64,000 nt of DNA, taken from Engraulis encrasicolus (lineage: Eukaryota; Chordata; Actinopteri; Clupeiformes; Engraulidae). The stretch spans positions 17,963,528 through 18,027,527 of the forward strand of contig NC_085880.1 in NCBI RefSeq assembly GCF_034702125.1. The letters are read 5' to 3'. Below, in pieces: positions 1-11,539 of this stretch (positions within the stretch are counted from its first letter, which is position 1; each line of letters opens with the position of its first letter). The notes below the pieces were generated by a model. The model was not told where the DNA came from. It saw nothing but the letters and a program-made list of their open reading frames with translations, and searched no databases. The position numbers and the translations under genes were made by a program.

Positions 1-499
1 TCACAATACTGTATCGCGATACAAGGAGGCAGCATCATGATACGCCCTTTTAACGTTTTGATACCGGTCAGGCCAGAAAACAACTACATGATATGAAGTG
101 ATAGTGCTTCCAAACAATCATTATTATATAGAAACTTTTAAAAAGTAACAGTAGCCTCTTGTAACCTGTTCTACCTATAAACTATCATAGTTTTTATTCA
201 TTAAGTTTATAATGTTGGCAAATGTGAAATAGTGTAGTGTATCGAACTGTAGCTTATGAATAGTGATTCAAACCGAATCGTGAGTTGAGTGTATTGTTAC
301 ACTTCTAGTGTGTACATATCTCTGTATATCAGAAGGTTGCAAAATCACTGCCTGAAAAAAACCATTCTTCCAGATGGCTTAGGATCTAAGAGACTAAGTA
401 TTTGAATTGATAGGCCTGAATATTCAATTCTGTTGGTAATTTGAATCGTTATCTTATCATCATCATCTATCTTGCGTCAGTGTGCTGAAATGTACCAAG

Positions 500-610
500 A
501 TGGACAGTGACAACGAGGTGGGAGAAGAGCCAACAGAGAACAATGGCTTTGAAGAAGGACTGGGCCAACAAAGTATGCCACTTATCAGTGGAATTAATGA
601 AAATGCAGAG
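500..610 (+). CDS. possible 5' coding exon of small spliced gene (frame unresolved)
   Basis: A candidate exon ends at a good donor (GCAGAG then GTTAGT, gt at 611). An ATG at 500 in strong context (AAGATGG) opens an acidic peptide beginning MDSDNEVGEEPTENNG. That frame reaches the donor in phase 0, and the next exon (starting 973) would then hit TAA at once. The alternative frame (through 507) reaches the donor with two leftover bases and joins exon 973-1183 correctly as R-K-G-K-L-K-P, but it meets TGA at 486-488 just upstream. So either the exon is shorter, a further exon is skipped, or the gene copy is damaged. The intron to the next exon holds a (GT)46 microsatellite at 835-926. Confidence 0.3.
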
Positions 611-832
611 GTTAGTACTTTATTTGACCACTGGCTATTCTTCTGTGCCCTCATTCTGTGCCCTCATTTATTCACAAAATCATAATTAATTGAATGTACA
701 TATGTTGTATCTGAATGGGAAACATTCGACTTCACTTCAGCCTTTTTCAGGTAAGTTTGTAAACATGTGGAATGTGTACATTTACAGTATAAATAGCAAA
801 TACTCTGTTTGTACATGTTTGTGTGTATACAG

Positions 833-834
<2 letters not shown>

Positions 835-926
<92 letters not shown>
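835..926. repeat. (GT)46 microsatellite in intron of the small gene
   Basis: Uninterrupted dinucleotide array. It produces spurious poly-CV and poly-TH frames on both strands. Confidence 0.95.
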
Positions 927-927
<1 letters not shown>

Positions 928-972
928 AGGGATGTGAATATGGGAATAATTATTGTCAAAAATCTATTTCAG

Positions 973-1183
973 AAAAGGTAAACTAAAGCCACTGAACATC
1001 ATCGAGAAAGATGACACCGACTTATTTGTGAAGTTCTTGATCAGCCTGGGCAACAGAAGTAGCCATGTGGATATTGAGACAGCTTCTGAATTTGTCTGCC
1101 GCATATATGGACAGAGAAAAACACGAGACACAAACGAGGCACGCTACCTGAAACTGATGGAGATGAGTGGAAACATCAGTAAG
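973..1183 (+). CDS. internal exon of small spliced gene of repeated, unnamed family
   Basis: The exon has an acceptor TATTTCAG at 965-972 and a donor AAG|GTAAGT at 1184. It encodes about 70 residues, KGKLKPLNIIEKDDTDL and onward, containing FVCRIYGQRKT and ending GNISK. The F-V-C-R-x-Y-G arrangement followed in the next exon by LLPP...AL..H..RA.Y recalls the C-terminal part of a multi-copy protein family that I remember from fish and aquatic invertebrates, often associated with mobile DNA. That assignment is from memory. No catalytic motif is visible. It ends in phase 0, matching the following exon. On the opposite strand this position is intron 3 of lmbrd1. Confidence 0.55.
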
Positions 1184-1382
1184 GTAAGTTCAGTTTTCTC
1201 AGTACCAGTTCCGTACATGCACAACACCCTGCCCAACCCCCATCCTATGCAAAAAATATACCCCTCCAGGTACCCCTTCACTGACCATGTTCAGAAAGCA
1301 CCTGAAACTGATCTTTTGTCAGAGGCATTTGACTGCTAGTTACCACAAACACATGTACTTACGCATGCACGCACGCATGCGT

Positions 1383-1501
<119 letters not shown>

Positions 1502-1525
1502 GACCTATTCCTCTCATTTGAACAG

Positions 1526-1855
1526 GAGAGTCCACTGGCGAATGTGAAGAGGGTTGATTGTGCCTTGCTGCCACCATCACGACGAGCTCTGGAGATGCAT
1601 GTCCTTAGAGCACGTTATGTGAGTATTGTCTGGACGCTGGCAACACTGCCCTGTCCGACAGATGGCTTGTCAGTGACCGACTATGGGTGGTGTGTGAAAG
1701 ACGGACTGCTGCAGCCAAACTGGTTCAATGGTCCATCTATTCCGCAACACTTATTCTCAGCGGGTACCGAGTCACACAGTCAGGAGGACAGCACTGAGGA
1801 GGAGTCAGATGAGCCTTGGAGTGAGGAATCTGAAGACTCAGACCAGGAGGACTAA
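1526..1855 (+). CDS. last exon of small spliced gene, acidic C-terminus
   Basis: The acceptor TTTGAACAG ends at 1525 and the exon reads in phase 0 from ESPLANVKRVDC to a TAA stop at 1853-1855, giving 109 codons. It contains LLPPSRRALEMHVLRARY, then DYGWCVKDGLLQPNWF and a G-P-x-I-P motif. It ends in a Ser/Glu/Asp-rich tail (EESDEPWSEESEDSDQED). Polyadenylation signals AATAAA follow at 2009-2014 and 2030-2035, which fits a true 3' end. The preceding intron holds a (CA)n array at 1384-1498. Function is unknown. The conserved part looks like a small helical module; the acidic tail could be a protein-interaction tail. This is the best supported exon of the gene. Confidence 0.65.
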   Translation, partial: ESPLANVKRVDCALLPPSRRALEMHVLRARYVSIVWTLATLPCPTDGLSVTDYGWCVKDGLLQPNWFNGPSIPQHLFSAGTESHSQEDSTEEESDEPWSEESEDSDQED

Positions 1856-2149
1856 CACTATGGTTCACTGTCTCATACACACCTCGATTTAGAGGTAAAT
1901 TAATATTGTTATATGTTGTGCTGTACTGCTATGTTACACGTTATGTGTTCATACTGTTTGTTAGTTTTACTTTCTATGGTTAAGCAATTTACAGAAAGCA
2001 GTTCCAATAATAAACTGATTGAATTGAACAATAAACTCACTGTCAATGTGTTCATTTGTCAAGTTTGTCACTTTGACTGATGTAACCATACACTCTGTGG
2101 TCACGGGGATACTCATCTACTGGAAATGTCAGAGGATCATTATTGACAA

Positions 2150-2985
2150 AAGGTTTCAACTGGTAACCCCACCAGAATTTTACCCATTAATCGATGTCTG
2201 ATGAGCCCCATCCACCAACACAAATGTGTGTAAGTCTGCCTCACCAACTGATCTAGCCCATTTTTGGGGGTGTCGTCATTCGGGGCCGTCTGCCGGGGGT
2301 AACCCACCACTAAAAATGTCTGGCAATGGTCATTTCTCTATCAGGGGACTATGATGAACAATTTACAACAGGTTTCAAGTGGTAACCTCACCAACTGATC
2401 TAGCCCATTTTTGGGGGTGTCTTCATTCGGGGCCGTCTGCCGGGGGTAACCCACCACTAAAAATGTCTGGCAATGGTCATTTCTCTATCAGGGGACTATG
2501 ATGAACAATTTACAACAGGTTTCAAGTGGTAACCTCACCAACTGATCTAGCCCATTTTTGGGGGTGTCTTCATTCGGGGCCGTCTGCCGGGGGTAACCCA
2601 CCACTAAAAATGTCTGGCAGTGGTCATTTCTCTATCAGGGGACTATGATGAACAATTTGTAACAGGTTTCAAGTGGTAACCTCACCAACTGATCTAGCCC
2701 ATTTTCCACCCCTCACTTAATGATGTCTGGCAAGCCCCGCCCACCACTAAAAACATCTGGCAGTGGCCATTCCTCAATCAGGGGACCATGGCAAACAATT
2801 TGCAACAGGTTTCAAGTGGTAACCTCACCAACTAATCTAGCCCATTTTTGGGGTGCTAGTTTTACACCCCCCCTGGCCACACCCACCAGAGGGAACCCGG
2901 CAGACGTGCCGTTCCTCTATCTGGGGACCATGCCAGACATGGTAGTACCAATAAAAATTGGTAACCTTCCCAACTAGGCTGACCC
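2150..2985. repeat. 147-bp tandem repeat (minisatellite), about 5-6 copies
   Basis: The phrase TCACCAACTGATCTAGCCCA recurs at 2241, 2388, 2535 and 2682, exactly 147 bp apart, then at 2825 (143 bp) and in degenerate form near 2965. Copies two and three are nearly identical, while the outer copies are diverged. The units contain CCACCACTAAAAATGTCTGGCA and a GGGGGTGTC stretch. No coding potential is visible. The array starts about 130 bp after the polyadenylation signals of the small gene. Confidence 0.93.
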
Positions 2986-3069
2986 CTCTGGGCTCCTGGT
3001 CTATCCNTCCTTCCCTCACCATCCTTCCAGGCAGCAAGAATGTATTACAATCATGCGAAAATGAAATGT

Positions 3070-3560
3070 CACGAGAGGCAGGGGAGAGAGGGACACACAC
3101 AGGGACAGAGGGAGAGAAAGAGAGAGGGAGACAAGGAGAGAGACACACACAGGAACAGAGGGAGAGAAGGAGAGATAGAAAGAAGGAGAGAGACACACAC
3201 AGGAACAGAGGGAGAGAAGGAGAGAGGGACACACACAGGGACAGAGGGAGAGAAAGAGAGAGGGAGACAAGGAGAGAGACACACACAAGGGCAGAGGGAG
3301 AGAGAAAGAGAGAGGGACACACACAGGGACAGAGGGAGAGAAGGAGAGAGAGAGGAGGAGGAGAGACACACAGGGACAGAGGGAGAGAATGAGAGAGGAA
3401 GGGAAGGAGAGAGACACACACAGGGGTAGAGGGAGAGAAGGAGAGAGAGAGAAGGAGACAGAGAAACAAACAGGGACAGAGGGAGAGAAGGAGATAGAGA
3501 GAGAAGGAGAGAGACGGAGAGAGATAGAGAAGCAGAGAGGGAGGCCGAGAACGGGAGCAG
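3070..3560. repeat. GA-rich minisatellite with CACACAGGGACAGAGGGA units
   Basis: Imperfect tandem units of GAGAGACACACACAGGAACAGAGGGAGAGAAG type, purine-rich on the plus strand. It gives long artefactual frames on both strands (Arg/Glu-rich forward, Ser/Leu-rich reverse) that are not genes. Confidence 0.92.
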
Positions 3561-3617
3561 AGCAGCCATGACAAAAGACTCTGGACAAAAGAGCTGGAGG
3601 AAAATCTCAGAACTCAA

Positions 3618-4170
3618 GCTGCTACTGTTACTGCTGGAGGTGGTGGTGAAGGAGGTGGTGGTACTAAGGCTAATGAGGTGGTGGTACTATTGCTACTGAT
3701 GATGGAGGTGGTGGTGCAACTGTAAGTTGGTGGAGGTGGTGGAGGACATGGAGGTGGAGGTGGTGGTACTACTGATGATGGTGGTGGAGGAGCAGGTGGT
3801 GGTGGTGGTGACGATGGTTGAGGTGGAGGAGGTACTAGTGTTACTGATCATGGTGGAGGACATGGAGGTGGAGGTGGTGGTATTACCGTTGCTAAAGGTG
3901 GTGCTACTGATGATGGTGGTGGTGGTGGTGGTGGTGGTGGTGCTACTGCTGCTGCTGCTGGAAGTGGAGGTGATTGTGATACTATTGCCGCTACTTATGA
4001 TGGTGGAGGTGGTGGTGCTATTGCTGCTGCTACTGATGGTGGTGGTGGTGGTGCTATTGCCTCTGCTGGTGATGGTGGTGGTGGTGGAGGTGGTGCTATT
4101 GCTGCTGTTACTGATGGTGGAAGTGGTGGTGGTGGTGATACTACTCCTGCTGCTGCTGCTGCTGCTGCCC
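3618..4170. repeat. GGT/GCT-rich trinucleotide low-complexity region
   Basis: Irregular (GGT)n/(GCT)n/(GAT)n tracts. The plus frame is Val/Leu-rich and the minus frame Ser/Thr-rich. No start context, splice signals or family motif supports a gene. Confidence 0.9.
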
Positions 4171-4266
4171 CTTCTCTCATTTCCTGTGACCTGCCTGCAG
4201 GATTGGGGAGCAGCGGGCTGTGGGAAATGGGGGAATGAAAATGGGGGTGCGCTGCTACATGTGGAA

Positions 4267-4395
4267 TGTGTCTGTGTGTGTCTGTGTGTGTCTGTGTGTG
4301 TCTGTGTGTGTCTGTGTGTGTCTGTGTGTGTCTGTGTGTGTCTGTGTGTGTCTGTGTGCGTCTGTGTGTGTCTGTGTGTGTCTGTGTGTGTCTGT
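4267..4395. repeat. (TGTGTGTC)n octamer array, about 16 copies
   Basis: A very regular 8-bp tandem repeat with a single internal variant (TGTGTGCG near 4358). Confidence 0.95.
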
Positions 4396-4659
4396 TGACT
4401 GGGATAAGACATTAATCTGTCTGGGGTAAACACTTTGTTGGTGCCGGTAAAAGAGCAAAAGAGTAAAAGAGTCTTCTTTGCTCAATTCCAGCTCAGACAT
4501 GTGATTCTTCTCTCCCCCTTTTCGTTCTTTCTCACTCCCTTCCATCCTCCCCTTTCCCCTACCTTTATATCCTCTCCACCCTCCACTCTCCTGTACCTCT
4601 CTGTCCTCCCCACCATCCTCTTCTCTCTTCTCTACATCTCACACAGAATGCAACTGCCA

Positions 4660-4668
4660 CGCACGCAC

Positions 4669-4728
<60 letters not shown>
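4660..4728. repeat. (ACGC)n microsatellite
   Basis: Tetranucleotide array CACGCACGCACGC leading into a short CA run. It is CpG-rich compared with its surroundings. Confidence 0.9.
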
Positions 4729-4739
4729 GCGACAAGGAG

Positions 4740-5400
4740 TTGCTGCCGAAAGTAAGCCCACTGCTCCAACGGCTCAACAGACTACATTTCCACCATACAA
4801 ACCCTGTTGTCTGAATGAGACTGAAGAGTATACAAACAGACATTTAAAGTGCTCCCCATTTGGTCACAGAACGTCCCCGACATTTCTCCTTCACTCTTTT
4901 TCTTTTTTCACCCTCTCATCTCAGGACAAAAAAAAGTGTGATACCTGACCAAGCTTCCCATTGATTGTCACAGGTTGTAAATTAGCGTAGCGCCACTATT
5001 GGGGCATTACCCTCTTGGCCCTGTGACAGGCCTGCGCTGGATTACAAATCAGGGCCCGGTGATCATTTGCTATTCATTCTATTGGATTCCAGCCGCGTTG
5101 ACCCCTGGGCCCTCTCGCGTCCCTCCACCGCGCTGAGCGGCTCAGGAATACTGATGGCACCCAACACACACGGACACGGACAGGGACCCAGAGTCCTCTC
5201 CCAGCATCTCTCATAGAGCACATGACTTGCACTCAGATACAAGTCAATAACATATTAAACAAGACAAGTAAACTGGAGTGTTCTGGTGTTGGGCTTGTTA
5301 TGATGGGTTGTGGAGTGGTGGGGTGGGGTGTGTGATTGCCTATGGGGTGGTGTAGCATGGGGAGTAAAATGAGCCCACTTCCCATCACATGACAGTCCCA
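4740..5400. other. lmbrd1 intron 3 sequence, no gene seen
   Basis: Mixed unique sequence with a few GC-rich stretches near 5,100. No splice-consistent exon or known repeat was recognised. Confidence 0.4.
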
Positions 5401-5406
5401 GAGCTG

Positions 5407-5434
5407 TGTGAAGAAGGCCAGACAGCCGAAACGC
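5407..5434 (+). other. TGAAGAA-stem-GAAACG motif, copy 1
   Basis: TGTGAAGAAGGCCAGACAGCC is followed by GAAACG. GGC and GCC can pair as a 3-bp stem between TGAAGAA and GAAACG. It is the weakest of three such motifs in the window because the leading C of CTGAAGA is absent. Confidence 0.45.
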
Positions 5435-5874
5435 CACTTCACCAATAAAACACGGAGCAGAGTGTGCGGCATTCTTTTCATTTTCTTTAACATGTGTATG
5501 CTCAGAAAGCCAGCACCTCAAGAAAGACTTCAAGAAAGACCAGAGAGAGGGAGCCATCTGCTTTTGTGTTCGTTTGTGACAGATGCTGTATGTACAGGTA
5601 AGACTGAAGGTAGGTGTCGTCCCGAAAAGTGATTCTGAGATGGTGAGGGTATCTAAAAAAATATTGAAATAAACAACGAATAGCACCCCCAAACAAGAGA
5701 ACAGCGTGCACAGCATATAGTTGTGTATATTCCATTTGTAAAGAATGTAATAATTCACACACTCTTGGTTGTTCCATTGCATCCTCTTTGTGTCATTTGT
5801 TACAGCCAGAAAAGAGGTGACGGTAGAGCACGAAATGCATTGCATGGTCTACTGCCCAACTAGTTCACACTTTC

Positions 5875-6033
5875 GTGTCTGCTTCTCTCTTAATATTGGC
5901 GCCAGATTTGTGCAAAAACAGTTCTGGAGCTCTGTCTCGTCGTCACAAAGCAGGCATACCAAGTTTCATTAAAAACGTCAAAAAAAAAAGTCAGCCTCAA
6001 AAGTGTCCGATTGACCACGGAATGACCCATATC
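5875..6033. mobile_element. diverged end of the long-TIR fold-back family
   Basis: From GTCTGCTTCTCTCTTAATATTGG through TTCTGGAGCTCTGTCT to CGGAATGACCCAT, this stretch parallels the right arm of the element at 26,312-28,352 word for word with substitutions: CTTAATATTGGNGNCAGATT, CAGTTCTGG, AATGACCCA. It appears to be an older solo end of the same family. Nothing clearly corresponding to the other arm was seen nearby. Confidence 0.5.
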
Positions 6034-6164
6034 AAAGACTTGCTACGGTTGGCAGAAGTGAAAGGAGGAAAGTCCTTCCATACTGACTAAATGTAGACAT
6101 CCATTATAAGACCCAAATAAGTAACAATAGAAGGCCCTTAGACGGCTTTGCGATCCCAAAATTA

Positions 6165-6856
6165 ACCCATTGACGCCTAAAGGTATCCACAAAAAAGGGT
6201 ACTGAATGCCTAAGCCCTTTTTAAGAAAAGATGCTCTCAGCCTATAAAAACCTTAATATCTCAGCTTCTGAAGCACGTAAAAATATGCATTAAGTTGCAT
6301 TTAAAGGCGAAGACCCTCATCTTTCATTAGAATGTGTTCATTCATCTCAAACAAACAGAGATTTTTAACAAAGTTCTCTCAAATCTCATGAGCCTGAATG
6401 TTGCCTAATGCAGCTCCAGGCACCAGGGCCAATGTTGCGCAACACTAGGGGTGGGCGGTAACCGCGGTATAATATCGTGTGCAGTATTTTTTCATCAATG
6501 ATAGAGATTTTGTCTCATACCGTCTACCGCAATAGCGCATTTCGTCCTGTAGATGTAGAGTTACAGTTATAGATTAAAAGTTTAAAAAATGTTTTCAAAT
6601 TATTTGAATGACAAGAATTCCCACATAGAAGATAAAACAATGTCTGACCAGTCATTTCCATAAAATAAAATGCTACAAAATTGTGTTTTGGTCATTTTGC
6701 CACAAAACGCTTAATTTTAACATTTTATACACAAATGTACAATACCGTGATATATACCGTGATATATACCGTGGCTAAAATTATACCGAGGTATACATTT
6801 TTGGCCATACCGCCCACCCCTACGCAACACAACATCAGGCATCAATGGGTGAACAC
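6165..6856. mobile_element. MITE beginning TTAACCCATTGACGCC, interrupted by a hAT-type MITE
   Basis: The left end TTAACCCATTGACGCCT and right end GGCATCAATGGGTGAA (6838 on) form imperfect inverted termini. The body includes CTAAGCCCTTTTT and AATATCTCAGCTTCTGAAGCAC, which recur in a second copy at about 7165-7395. A separate 377-bp element occupies 6446-6822 inside this copy. Confidence 0.6.
6446..6822. mobile_element. hAT-type MITE nested in the 6165-6856 element
   Basis: The termini TAGGGGTGGGCGGTA and TACCGCCCACCCCTA are inverted. The flanks carry a perfect 8-bp target duplication CGCAACAC at 6438-6445 and 6823-6830, the length typical of hAT transposition. The interior repeats ACCGTGATATATACCGTG-like words. 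There is no coding capacity. Confidence 0.85.
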
Positions 6857-6923
6857 CTATGATGAGCTCTAGCATGAGATCAGATCATGTAAAATCCTTA
6901 TAATGACCATCATACTGCATGGC

Positions 6924-7113
6924 CAGCGGCGTAGTCTACTTTTTTGAAGTGGGTATACTGTATATTCAAGCATATTTTGAAGTGGGTATACAGTATATAT
7001 TTATGCTATTCTAAATAATGGATCAATCAATTTTAAGTGGGTATACTGAAGCCCCTAAAATTTAGAAGTGGGTATACGCCGTATACCTGCGTTCTATGTA
7101 GACTACACCACTG
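6924..7113. mobile_element. 190-bp hAT-type MITE
   Basis: The ends CAGCGGCGTAGTCTAC and GTAGACTACACCACTG are inverted. A perfect 8-bp duplication TGCATGGC flanks it at 6916-6923 and 7114-7121. Internally GAAGTGGGTATAC is repeated several times. Confidence 0.88.
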
Positions 7114-7164
7114 TGCATGGCAATTCATCCTTTCATCTAAATGTTTGAAATTCATCTCTGTATT

Positions 7165-7395
7165 TTGTCCTAAGCCCTTTTTGGGAAAGAGTGCCCTCTA
7201 CCTATTAAATCCTAAATATCTCAGCCTCTGAAGCACATACAAACATTAAATGAGTTGCGTTTAAAAGCTAGAGCCCTCATTTTGCCTAAGAATGTTTTCA
7301 TTCAGCTCTAACTTACCCACATTTTTAATAAAACAGCTCAAATCTCAAGAACCTAAATGCAGCGTATATGTGCTTCCAGGACACAATGGGTTAAA
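7165..7395. mobile_element. second copy of the TTAACCCATTGA-type MITE
   Basis: It shares CTAAGCCCTTTTT, AAATATCTCAGCCTCTGAAGCAC and AATCTCAAGAACCTAAATG with 6165-6440 and ends in ACACAATGGGTTAAA, the expected terminus. The left end is unclear. Confidence 0.55.
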
Positions 7396-7399
7396 TATA

Positions 7400-9115
7400 A
7401 AGTAACTAACTAAAACCAATATCTACTACAAATAACTTGCCACCAAAAAAAACAGTGAAGGTACCTCAGCACACAAACTCAGCAAAAACAAATGCTACAC
7501 GGAATGACAAGTTATTGTGCTCAATAACCTTGATATCTTAATATTGAGACAAATAGAACTGTAATTACTTTTTCCAACAATCAAGCTGCCTGCCATACCC
7601 CACAGTTTTAATGAAGTACATAATTGCTAGACTGTTGCTTAGTTGTTCACCTCACTCACCATTGAGCTGAAAAGGTACGGTACAGGCTGGACGAGGAGGA
7701 CAAACATTACTTTCCAATCTCAGGGCCAAAGTATACAAGAAGTGCAAAAACTTCTGGAAACCATCTGGAAAACGGTATAGAAGCTTGAAAGCTTGCACTA
7801 CCAGACTCCGAAGTAGTTTCTTTCACCAAGCAATTAGAGATTGTTGAAATGCTGAAGACACAAGGCACTTTCTTTTGCACTTTTTCCACCACCCACCCCC
7901 CCTTTTTCAATCTTTTTGAGGAGACAAAAAGCACAGCAATTTTTACTCTTTTATAGGCTTCAAACCTATAATGAGATGTAATACACAAATCTTGAATCTT
8001 GATAAAAACTTAGGCTAGAAGAATAGAATACACCATGCTGCCATATACTGTAGTTCAAAACCTTTGTTGTTGTCCAAAAAGAATGCCAAGTTAGCTCATT
8101 AGTGCCAGTCTTTAGTGGCTCATCATAACATTTTGAACACAATATTCAGGTAAATAAAATTAAGACAATCCCTATTGAGGAAAGGCCTGAGGTTTAAAAA
8201 GAAATACCCTTTCCACACTGCATTGCATATAAAATGACATGTCTTTAGTCTACGAGCAAAGCAACACTGACAGCTGAACTGCGAGTGATGTAGCAGTGAA
8301 TGTTTTGTATAAAAAAATTAAACAAGTGTAGAATAGGTGACGATCTGAATATCCCAAGTATAATTATATGAAGCATTGGCCTTGCACCTGAGGACCTTAG
8401 AGCTACTTTCTGCTCTTTACCTTGAACACTGTGGCCAAACTTCAAGGCCAGGCTGTCTGCTTGAAAAGAACACCACATTACATGGACACTGAAGGAGGCT
8501 TTGGAATCAGGCCAACCGGACAAATACATAGTCTTTGGTCTTTAATTACTTAACCTACGGGGGTAATCTCCCGGGATGTCTGGAGAGCTACATGTAGCCA
8601 CAGCGAGATTTACCCACAATCCATTGTTCGTGTAAAACAAAAAAAGAAAAGAGAAAAAAAAGTGATTCTTAAATCTTTGAAAATCTCTTCCTTCCAGGAT
8701 GGATTTTGTCAGGGATTGAGCTCGGAATAATCCCGGACAAAGCAGAGGGAGGGGTCGAGCCACTGGCAGGCCTCCTGCTTTCAGACCAGAGCACTTATCT
8801 CAGGGAAGTTCGCATACTCCCCGGCAACACAGCCATCCGGTCCAATAGACCTGCAATCTCTCAAGGAGTTTCAGCTGCGCCGTGCCACCCTACCAGCACC
8901 AGCACTTCCGCACTCCCCCTTTGTAATCACTTAGCACTTAGCGATCCCACACAACACACAACACACCTGCCTTCAATGATTTCATCTATATTTTTTATTT
9001 TTTTTTAATACTTAACAGTGTGTTTACCAAAAAATATGTCCTTGATCCTCCCTTTGCCCGCATGTCCACCATCCCCTAATAAAACTCCAAAGACTGGTGA
9101 GGTGGATGGATAGGT
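7400..9115. other. lmbrd1 intron 3 sequence, no gene seen
   Basis: Short open frames on the minus strand (around 7707-7988 and 8245-8529) have no splice support, family motif or codon pattern. The sequence is AT-rich and otherwise featureless. Confidence 0.4.
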
Positions 9116-9117
9116 TG

Positions 9118-9244
<127 letters not shown>

Positions 9245-9836
9245 GGGGGGGGGTATTGTGGCAATAACAAATTCCACTGATTTATTTAGAAGGCTCAGGG
9301 GTATTTTGCCCCCGTTGCTTCGGGGTTCCAAAACACAGTGCTGCTTTGAAGTGCTGTGCAGAGTGAGGAGCAGAGTTGATGCCGAAATTGGGGAAGGAAG
9401 ACTCACATAGAGGGGAAAGCTTTCAAAAGATTAGACGTCCATCAGATGAACTACTTCAGTTCAGGCCGGAGCCATTTTTGGACATCCATCAAAACAACAG
9501 GGGTGGCTCCTGGGTGAAAAAGAGTGCACCTCGTGCTACTGCCACCTCACCTCATACACCTGCCAAATTGGTGAAAATGGACAAACTTGACTACCTAAAA
9601 TGACTACCTGTCCTCTCCTGCTACCGTAGGACAACATGGCTACGGCCGCTCCAGAATGAGGGATTGCGATGGGCAGGAAAAGAGACGTCAGTCTCTCTCA
9701 GCATCGTGTGTGTGATTCACATTATCTCCTCTGAAGAGCTCATTCGAAAACTCAAGTGGCTCAGTGGCAACCCTTGAGAGGCGCTACTGGCAACAGTGTG
9801 TATCAACAGACACCACATCCCCTCGTTTCTAACACG

Positions 9837-9888
9837 CACACACGCACACATGCACACACGCACCCCCCCACACACACACACGCACCCC

Positions 9889-9921
<33 letters not shown>

Positions 9922-9965
9922 CCACACACACACAAAGTAAAACACGCACGCACGCACGCACAAAG
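9837..9965. repeat. compound CA / CACCCCCC / ACGC repeat
   Basis: Short CA runs separated by C6 tracts, ending in (ACGC)4. Sequence from 9,966 to about 10,865 is intronic with no recognised feature. Confidence 0.85.
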
Positions 9966-10869
9966 CAACATGGCCGCTGGTGTTTGTTAGTTGGCATGAG
10001 GAGTTGTTGTGGACCTTGAGTGGCAGAAAAGCAAATGCACTGTGTGCATGCCACTTCTTGAAGACGTCATTTAAAAAAAAACACATTCAATGCATGTGGC
10101 ACTCCAGATCTCAATCTGTGGTGATTGAGCGACATTGTACCTCAAAGATTAGTTACTTGGTAAATTACCCTGTCAACAAAAAAAGGCGATGAACGAATGA
10201 ATAAATACCAAAATCTTGTTAGTCTGTAGGAATCACAGGAATAATTCTGAAGAATGATAAAAGAATAATAAAAGAAGTAAGATTATTACAATTGTATTTT
10301 TTGTACATTTTACAGAATGCAAGCAGATTATTTACCAACTGGTGCAAAACAATCTGTATTATCAATGCTAGTAATCATCTTCAAAGAAAACTGACAAAAG
10401 TGCCCCTGTGCTGTGTGGCTGATAGTATACAAAGAACAACACAAGACAAGCCCATCTCGAGGAGCCACGATGCTGCTGCTCCATCTCTGGAAAAGAGAGA
10501 GAGATGGGAAGGCCCCGTCTGTCTGTCGCTCTGCCTCTCTAGCAGTACTGCTTTTGAAAAAAACGCATTTCTGAAGGCTGGGAGAAGAGGGGAGGGCTGT
10601 AAGAACGAAGACTCCCTTGTCTGTATTCTGGGACTGTCAACAGCAGTGCATCCATGATCTCTCTGCTGCCTCAACATGGGTGGAGCTTGATCTCCACCTA
10701 CTGGTGAGATGACGAAAAAATAAAGAAGACAGACGGACGGAGGAGAGGAGAGGAGAGGAGAGCAGGCATGCACACGGCACACGGCACATAACATGCCAGC
10801 GGGCACGAGGAGGACCTCAGACTCAGACACGGACAACAGCTGCTTATCAATGGCAGTAGATGGCTGGAA

Positions 10870-11290
10870 GTGAAATTTGCACGACAGACCGCGGAGAAGA
10901 GAGAGAGAGCTGTGAGACATACCCGTACAACCCCACACAAATACAAGGAGAAGAGAGAGAGCTGTGAGATATACAGAGTACAACCCCACACAAATACAAG
11001 GAGAAGAGAGAGAGCTGTGAGATATACAGCACAACGCCACGCAAATACAAGGAGAAGAGAGAGAACTGTGAGATATACTGTACCCGTACAACCCCACACA
11101 AATACAAGCAGAAGAGGGAGAGCTTCGAGATATAAAGCACAACGCCACGCAAAATACAAGAAGAGAGAGAGCTGTGAGATATACAGAGTACAACCCCACA
11201 CAAATACAAGGAGAAGAGAGAGAGCTGTGAGATATACAGCACAACGCCACGCAAATACAAGGAGAAGAGAGAGAGCTGTGAGGTACGCTT
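10870..11290. repeat. minisatellite with about 52-bp units
   Basis: Units such as ACAAGGAGAAGAGAGAGAGC then TGTGAGATATACAGCAC recur with spacings of 51-53 bp (TACAAGG at 10942, 10995 and 11046 and onward). Two variants alternate, ending in CCCCACACAAA or GCCACGCAAA. The long frames across it are artefacts. Confidence 0.9.
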
Positions 11291-11539
11291 AACGTACCAC
11301 TTCACACAAATACTGTATTTCAAGCTTGAAGAGGCAAATGAAGAGAGGTATGGTGGGGGGTGAAGATTGGCTGCGGGAGGTGAGGGGTGGTTGATGGGGG
11401 GGTTTTCGGTCAGAGCACAAGAATGTGAGATATAACTTACAACCGCCCTAAAAAATTAGGACAAGACCGAGAGGAATGCATGCTTGGACAGGGAAATTGT
11501 CAATTGGAGAGAGGTCTGGTGGAGGTGAGGAGATTTCAG

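Noticed and set aside
2241..2829. The 147-bp period as a nucleosome-phasing satellite
   Set aside because: The equality with nucleosome core length is suggestive only; nothing in the sequence shows phasing.
2837..3617. Overlapping Ser/Leu/Pro-rich minus frames of up to 245 codons and Arg/Glu-rich plus frames
   Set aside because: Products of the GA-rich minisatellite at 3,070-3,560; all six frames are nearly open and no family motif is seen.
3693..4433. A 246-codon Ser/Thr-rich minus frame and a 223-codon Val/Leu-rich plus frame
   Set aside because: Translation of the GGT/GCT trinucleotide tract and the TGTGTGTC octamer array.
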